Source of the DNA: GCA-016699105 sp036518915
Lineage (GTDB): Bacteria > Patescibacteriota > Saccharimonadia > UBA4664
Assembly (NCBI GenBank): GCA_036518915.1
Contig: DATDME010000007.1
Location: 1 to 8,408, forward strand
Reading direction: 5' to 3'
DNA: 8,408 bases
Under the pieces are notes generated by a model. The model had not been told where the DNA came from and searched no databases. It saw only the letters and a program-made list of their open reading frames with translations. The stretch's first letter is position 1. Each line of letters opens with the position of its first letter. Shown piece by piece: positions 5,086-8,408 of the stretch. The position numbers were made by a program, and so were the translations under genes.

Positions 5086-5754
5086 CTAAGAGGCCTGGCC
5101 AAACGTCGCCGGCTCTCCGCCAACAAATTCGAACTGGCCATCATTAAATATCACTGCTTGAGTATCGGTAACTCCATAGAGCGGGAACGGATGGTCTTTC
5201 AACAATGGCGTAAGTCTGGCAGTGGTGCGGAGAGGATGGTCGGCCCGCTCAAAGTGAGGCAAAATATTAAAATTCACCAAACCAAGCGCCGGCTCTGCAA
5301 GATAGTCACGCGACGAACCGTATTGATCTTCCCAATATCCGGCATCTTCAATCTGCCCACCAAGTACGTTCGCACCGGCAGAGGTCCCCATGATTATTTT
5401 CGTTTCCGCCAATTCCGCTAGCAATGTCCCGAAGCCGGTTTCGCGGAACAGTTTGGGTAAAACAATTTGGGCCCCTCCGACAATGTAAATGACGTCAGCA
5501 AACGCCAGCCGCTCCTTAATTTCCGAGAGATCATAGGCGCGCAAATTCACGAACGAGATGGTCCCTTTGGCGTAGTGGGCAATTTGCGATAGCTCGGTGA
5601 TGAGCCATGACTCATCCCGGCCGGCCTCAATTCCGACATATGCTTCATTAATGACGGCGACGTTAAGCGTAGCTAGCGGCTTGCCAGCTAGCCGTTCGAC
5701 AGCCTTGGCAATTTCTGGTGTGGTAAAACCCTGAGATGCAAATACAAGTTTCAT
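5086..5754 (-). CDS. Peptidase S51 family protein (PepE-like)
   Basis: A 222-aa protein related to dipeptidase E and cyanophycinase, serine hydrolases with a glutamine-amidotransferase-like fold that cut Asp-containing dipeptides or cyanophycin; the substrate here is unproven. Residues 90-98 (YIVGGAQIV) match the conserved glycine loop. MGTSAGANVLGG (122-133) is the nucleophile elbow with Ser125. H167 in LPHFERADH is the likely catalytic histidine, and the acidic partner may be E136 or D137. Length is typical for PepE. The open frame reaches upstream to 5808, but ATG 5754 starts the first strand (MKLVFASQGF) and has TG-T-TACACT 6 nt before it, suggesting a leaderless mRNA. It is divergent from the DMT gene (52 bp between starts) and followed by the HD gene in the same direction. 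Confidence 0.88.
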   Translation of the reverse strand: MKLVFASQGFTTPEIAKAVERLAGKPLATLNVAVINEAYVGIEAGRDESWLITELSQIAHYAKGTISFVNLRAYDLSEIKERLAFADVIYIVGGAQIVLPKLFRETGFGTLLAELAETKIIMGTSAGANVLGGQIEDAGYWEDQYGSSRDYLAEPALGLVNFNILPHFERADHPLRTTARLTPLLKDHPFPLYGVTDTQAVIFNDGQFEFVGGEPATFGQAS

Positions 5755-5760
5755 GACCAA

Positions 5761-5769
5761 AGTGTAACA
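5761..5769 (-). promoter_or_regulatory. Extended -10 of the S51 peptidase gene, leaderless
   Basis: On the - strand TG-T-TACACT (hexamer 5766-5761, 4 of 6 matches) is followed by 6 nt and ATG 5754, the same geometry as the HD gene. It lies inside the longer open frame, arguing against the upstream start at 5808. Confidence 0.6.
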
Positions 5770-5794
5770 TCTGGGACTTGGCAGCATAAAGCGA

Positions 5795-5800
5795 TATAAT
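5795..5800 (+). promoter_or_regulatory. -10 box of the DMT gene, leaderless
   Basis: A perfect TATAAT ends 6 nt before ATG 5807. It is not preceded by TGn. TTGGCA at 5778-5783 resembles a -35 but is only 11 nt away, so it is probably not used. Confidence 0.65.
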
Positions 5801-5806
5801 GGCCGC

Positions 5807-6235
5807 ATGTTTTATATTTTTGCCGCGCTGGTTTGCTACTCACTCGCCATTCTATTTGGCGCCTACGCCTCACGGCACGCCGGCGCCGCCGTCGTCTCAA
5901 CCATTTCCAACGTGGTGTCCGTTGCGGCCACCGCGGCTTTTGCCGTGGCTGAATTGGCCAAGAGCACGGTTCACAACGAGCGCTGGGGCCTGGCTGCCGC
6001 CGCGGCAGGTGGTGTTGCTATCGGCTTGTTCACACTCGCCCTCAACAGGTCATTCGCCACCGATAAAGTTGCCATCGTGGCGCCGGTGGTGTTCGGCGGC
6101 TCCATCTTCCTCTCCGCCTTCCTAAGCTACCTCTTCTTTAGGGAGCGGATTTCTCCCATCCAAGGGGCCGGACTTCTGTTTTTGGCGGTTGGTCTATCGC
6201 TGATCATTTACGCTAAGGCCACAGCGACGCACTAA
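5807..6235 (+). CDS. EamA/DMT-type half-size transporter
   Basis: A 142-aa membrane protein of the drug/metabolite transporter superfamily, with one EamA unit instead of the usual two, so it would have to work as a dimer. Five helices are visible at about 2-20, 26-48, 61-80, 88-111 and 117-136. The segment from DKVAIVAPV (86-94) through SYLFFRERIS (107-116) to AGLLFLAVGLSLIIY is the typical C-terminal half of an EamA repeat, with the conserved Glu at 113 after the fourth helix. The substrate cannot be predicted; small multidrug or metabolite export are family norms. TATAAT 6 nt before ATG 5807 suggests a leaderless mRNA. It is probably co-transcribed with the oxidoreductase that starts 38 nt after its stop codon. 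Confidence 0.85.
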   Translation: MFYIFAALVCYSLAILFGAYASRHAGAAVVSTISNVVSVAATAAFAVAELAKSTVHNERWGLAAAAAGGVAIGLFTLALNRSFATDKVAIVAPVVFGGSIFLSAFLSYLFFRERISPIQGAGLLFLAVGLSLIIYAKATATH

Positions 6236-6237
6236 TA

Positions 6238-6256
6238 CGCTATACAAGTAATAGCG
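6238..6256. repeat. Inverted repeat between DMT and oxidoreductase genes
   Basis: CGCTAT (6238-6243) and ATAGCG (6251-6256) are separated by 7 nt. There is no T-run, so a terminator is unlikely. TATACA (6241-6246) inside it could act as a weak -10, making this a possible operator or promoter for the gene at 6274. Confidence 0.3.
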
Positions 6257-6260
6257 AAAT

Positions 6261-6266
6261 GAGGAG
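6261..6266 (+). promoter_or_regulatory. Shine-Dalgarno GAGGAG deciding start 6274
   Basis: GAGGAG lies 7 nt before ATG 6274, an ideal distance. The upstream in-frame ATG 6259 overlaps this site and would add five residues (MRSSL). The start at 6274 is therefore preferred. Confidence 0.8.
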
Positions 6267-6273
6267 CAGTCTG

Positions 6274-6906
6274 ATGAGCAAACGAGTAGGAATTCTGGGT
6301 ACCGGCGCGGTTGGTTTGACCTTGGCCCAAGGCTTGCAAGAACTAGGTTACGACGTGTCAGTTGGCAGCCGCTCCGGCAAGGCCGTCGAGGGCTGGAACG
6401 GCGCCGTCGGCACCTTCAAAACCGTGGTCAATACCGCGGAACTCGTCATTTTAGCCGTCAAAGGTGCCGCCGCCGCAGAGGTCGTGAAAGGCATTGCGGG
6501 CGAACTGGCCGGCAAAACCGTGCTCGACACCACCAACCCCATAGACCCCAACACCGCCCCGCAAGACGGCGTACTAGCCTACTTCACCGGCCCCAACGAG
6601 TCGCTCATGGAAATGTTGCAGGCCGCCGCGCCCGACGCCCATTTCGTCAAATGCTTCAACTCCGTGGGCGCCGCGCTCATGGTCAAGCCGCAGCTCAAGG
6701 GCGGTCGCCCCACCATGTTTCTGGCTGGCAATCACGCCGGTGCCAAGACCGAGGCCACGGAGCTGCTCGACCGGCTCGAGTGGGACGCCGCCGACATGGG
6801 CCCCGCCACCGCCGCCCGCGCCATCGAGCCGCTCTGCATGCTTTACTGCATTCCCGGCTTGACGCACAACGAGTGGTCGCACGCCTTCAAACTCCTTCAA
6901 GCCTAG
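6274..6906 (+). CDS. F420-type NADP oxidoreductase family protein
   Basis: A 210-aa Rossmann-fold protein of the family named after coenzyme F420-dependent NADP oxidoreductase. VGILGTGAVG (5-14) gives the dinucleotide-binding GxGxxG (9-14). GSRS at 31-34 after the second strand fits binding of the NADP 2'-phosphate. TVLDTTNPI (82-90) and FVKCFNSVG (124-132) are conserved family segments, and MFLAGNHAGAK (148-158) is the later Rossmann strand. F420 synthesis is not known to me in Patescibacteria, so another electron acceptor or a general NADP-linked reductase is likelier. The start at 6274 rests on the Shine-Dalgarno GAGGAG. As the second gene after the DMT gene it uses an ordinary ribosome binding site, unlike the leaderless first genes around it. 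Confidence 0.88.
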   Translation: MSKRVGILGTGAVGLTLAQGLQELGYDVSVGSRSGKAVEGWNGAVGTFKTVVNTAELVILAVKGAAAAEVVKGIAGELAGKTVLDTTNPIDPNTAPQDGVLAYFTGPNESLMEMLQAAAPDAHFVKCFNSVGAALMVKPQLKGGRPTMFLAGNHAGAKTEATELLDRLEWDAADMGPATAARAIEPLCMLYCIPGLTHNEWSHAFKLLQA

Positions 6907-6926
6907 CTGGCTGAACTCGCTCGCGC

Positions 6927-6955
6927 TTGATTGTTCGCCATTCGTTCGGCACAAT
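6927..6955 (+). promoter_or_regulatory. Promoter of comEC
   Basis: TTGATT (6927-6932) and CACAAT (6950-6955) are separated by 17 nt, each 4 of 6 matches. ATG 6963 follows the -10 after 7 nt, again predicting a leaderless or near-leaderless mRNA. The in-frame ATG 6954 lies inside the -10 and is unlikely to be used. Confidence 0.5.
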
Positions 6956-6962
6956 GATTGCC

Positions 6963-8408
6963 ATGCCCTCCGCTAAGCCAAGAACCAGTCGTGCCGTCAT
7001 CCTGTGCTGTCTTGGGGCGGCCGGGCTGATCGGGCTTGCTGTAGGGCGCGCGGGACTCGCCATGAGCTTCACCGGCCTGGCTGTCGCCGCCATCGTCGCG
7101 CTCGCCCTCTGGCGCACCCGCCTGGACCTACCGGCCCTGCTGGTGGTCGTCATGCTGACCGGCATCTGGCGGGCTACCATCTGGCAAGCCCAACGCCACC
7201 AGCTCACGTCGCTCATCGGCCAAAGCGTCACACTCCAAGGAGCCGTGGCCGACGATCCATCCGTCGGTGATAAGCGCCAAGTTACCTTTAAGCTTGGCGA
7301 CCTGCGCCTGGTCGACCCCGACACCGACAGAACCATCCAGCGACTCCCCGACACCATCACGGTTTACTCATATCCGATGCAGCTCCAGCGCGAATACCGC
7401 CTGCAAGTCTCCGGCAAAGTTAAAGCCGGCTTTGGCACGGCCGCGGCCAGCATCAGCTACCCCAAAATCACCCCGCTCTCCCGGCAGCAATCATGGCTTG
7501 AGCAAACCCGCCAGCGCTTCTTTGCCGGCATGCGCACCGCCCTGCCCGAGCCCATTTCGTCTTTTGGGCTCGGCCTGCTGGTGGGCATCCGGGCGCTCAT
7601 TCCAAAAACCATGCAGGCCGAGCTAGCGCTCGTTGGCCTCAGCCACCTGGTGGCCGTCTCGGGCTATAACCTCACCATTCTGGTACGGGCGGTTGAGCGG
7701 GGCGTCGGCCGGTGGGGGAAAGGCATAGCGCTCATCACCAGCTTGTGGCTCATCGGCGGATTCCTGCTGGTGACTGGCGCCAGCGCCAGTATCGTTCGCG
7801 CCAGTCTGGTGAGTGTCTTGAGCCTGCTAGCTACCTTTTACGGCCGGAAATTTAACCCGCTCGTGCTTATCTTAGTGACCGCCGCCCTCACTGCCGCTTG
7901 GGACCCGGTCTACCTGACCGATCTCGGCTGGCTACTGTCATATCTGGCGTTTTACGGCGTGCTGATGCTTTCGCCTGCCATCGAGGCCCGCCTCGGCCAT
8001 CCCAAATTACTCGTGGTGCGACTCTTCATTGAATCCACCGCCGCCCAAATCATGACCCTGCCCCTCATTCTCTTCATGTTCGGCGACCTTTCCATTGTGG
8101 CGCCCATCACCAATCTCATCATTCTGCCGCTGGTGCCGCTGGCCATGGCGGTCAGCTTCTTGGCCGGCGTGGCCGGCATCATCATGCCAGCCTTTGCCGG
8201 CTGGCTCGCCTGGCCAGCCATGCTCGTGCTTGGCTTTATTGTTAAATTGATTGACGCCTTTGCCGCTCTACCGTGGGCCGGCACCCAGGCCACGCTCAGC
8301 CTGCCGGCCATGCTGGCGGCCTATGCCGTCATCATCGCGCTCAACATCGCATTTATCATCAGCAATCATCGTTTGAATACATCCAACCAGCCCGGGCCTC
8401 GACTAACC
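6963..8408 (+). CDS. comEC: ComEC/Rec2 competence DNA channel (3' end outside window)
   Basis: A polytopic membrane protein that carries single-stranded DNA across the inner membrane during natural transformation. The frame stays open from ATG 6963 to the window edge (482 codons), with no stop codon seen. The N-terminus has helices at about 11-30, 33-50 and 56-73 (DUF4131-like). A soluble domain at about 80-175 is in the position of the OB fold. The Competence domain follows, with ALVGLSHLVAVSGYNLTIL (222-240), the family signature. SASIVRASL (274-282), DLGWLLSYLAFYG (320-332) and further helices to about 466 also belong to it. The last residues (HRLNTSNQPGPRLT) are polar, so the protein may end soon or continue into the metallo-beta-lactamase domain found in many homologues; this cannot be decided here. 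No comEA is adjacent in view. Confidence 0.93.
   Translation, partial: MPSAKPRTSRAVILCCLGAAGLIGLAVGRAGLAMSFTGLAVAAIVALALWRTRLDLPALLVVVMLTGIWRATIWQAQRHQLTSLIGQSVTLQGAVADDPSVGDKRQVTFKLGDLRLVDPDTDRTIQRLPDTITVYSYPMQLQREYRLQVSGKVKAGFGTAAASISYPKITPLSRQQSWLEQTRQRFFAGMRTALPEPISSFGLGLLVGIRALIPKTMQAELALVGLSHLVAVSGYNLTILVRAVERGVGRWGKGIALITSLWLIGGFLLVTGASASIVRASLVSVLSLLATFYGRKFNPLVLILVTAALTAAWDPVYLTDLGWLLSYLAFYGVLMLSPAIEARLGHPKLLVVRLFIESTAAQIMTLPLILFMFGDLSIVAPITNLIILPLVPLAMAVSFLAGVAGIIMPAFAGWLAWPAMLVLGFIVKLIDAFAALPWAGTQATLSLPAMLAAYAVIIALNIAFIISNHRLNTSNQPGPRLT

Noticed and set aside
1..8408. CRISPR arrays, insertion sequences, phage or defence islands
   Set aside because: No direct repeats with spacers, transposase motifs, integrase genes or terminal inverted repeats were seen. 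The gene content is housekeeping and envelope-related.

Overview
The window looks like chromosomal DNA from a GC-rich member of the Patescibacteria (candidate phyla radiation), most likely Saccharibacteria. This is inferred, not proven. The pointers are the DnaJ J-domain variant with GGDD after HPDR and FKEIGEAYEAL downstream, very tight gene packing, many small membrane proteins of unknown family, a comEC competence gene, and the absence of mobile elements, CRISPR arrays or rRNA. The genetic code appears standard.

Layout. (1) 5-1377: a PadR-type repressor overlaps by 8 nt a single-pass membrane protein carrying a YPxDFRxxYG motif, perhaps followed by a very small membrane ORF. (2) 1363-2605: dnaJ, preceded by a near-perfect CIRCE operator fused to an extended -10 promoter, so it is probably under HrcA heat-shock control. 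(3) 2606-3062: a 14-bp palindrome and a small membrane-protein gene that appears broken by a one-base frameshift. (4) 3125-4269: two divergent genes, a surface-anchored cysteine-containing protein (-) and a five-helix membrane protein (+). They start only 23 bp apart and seem to share one palindromic -10 region. (5) 4278-4454: tRNA-Lys(UUU) with its own promoter, followed by a 19-bp bidirectional terminator that contains both the tRNA CCA end and the stop codon of the convergent gene. (6) 4449-5754 (-): an HD-domain phosphohydrolase and, upstream of it, an S51-family serine peptidase. (7) 5807-6906 (+): a half-size EamA/DMT transporter and an F420-type NADP oxidoreductase. (8) 6963-8408 (+): comEC, open at the window edge, so its 3' end and stop codon lie outside.

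The most interesting signal is the start-site architecture rather than a gene cluster. Four genes have a textbook or near-textbook -10 hexamer exactly 6 nt before ATG, and two more have one 7 nt before. In four of the six the hexamer is preceded by TGn, the extended -10. This predicts leaderless mRNAs that begin at the A of the start codon. By contrast, a gene inside an operon (6274) and the gene after dnaJ (2659) have clear Shine-Dalgarno sequences. The two modes of translation start coexist in this one stretch and help fix several start codons that the longest open frames get wrong.

The genes do not form one obvious pathway. They read as housekeeping and envelope genes in short independent units: stress response (dnaJ), DNA uptake (comEC), small-molecule and peptide turnover (HD, S51), transport (DMT) and PadR-linked regulation. 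I did not identify a complete new defence or biosynthetic system.
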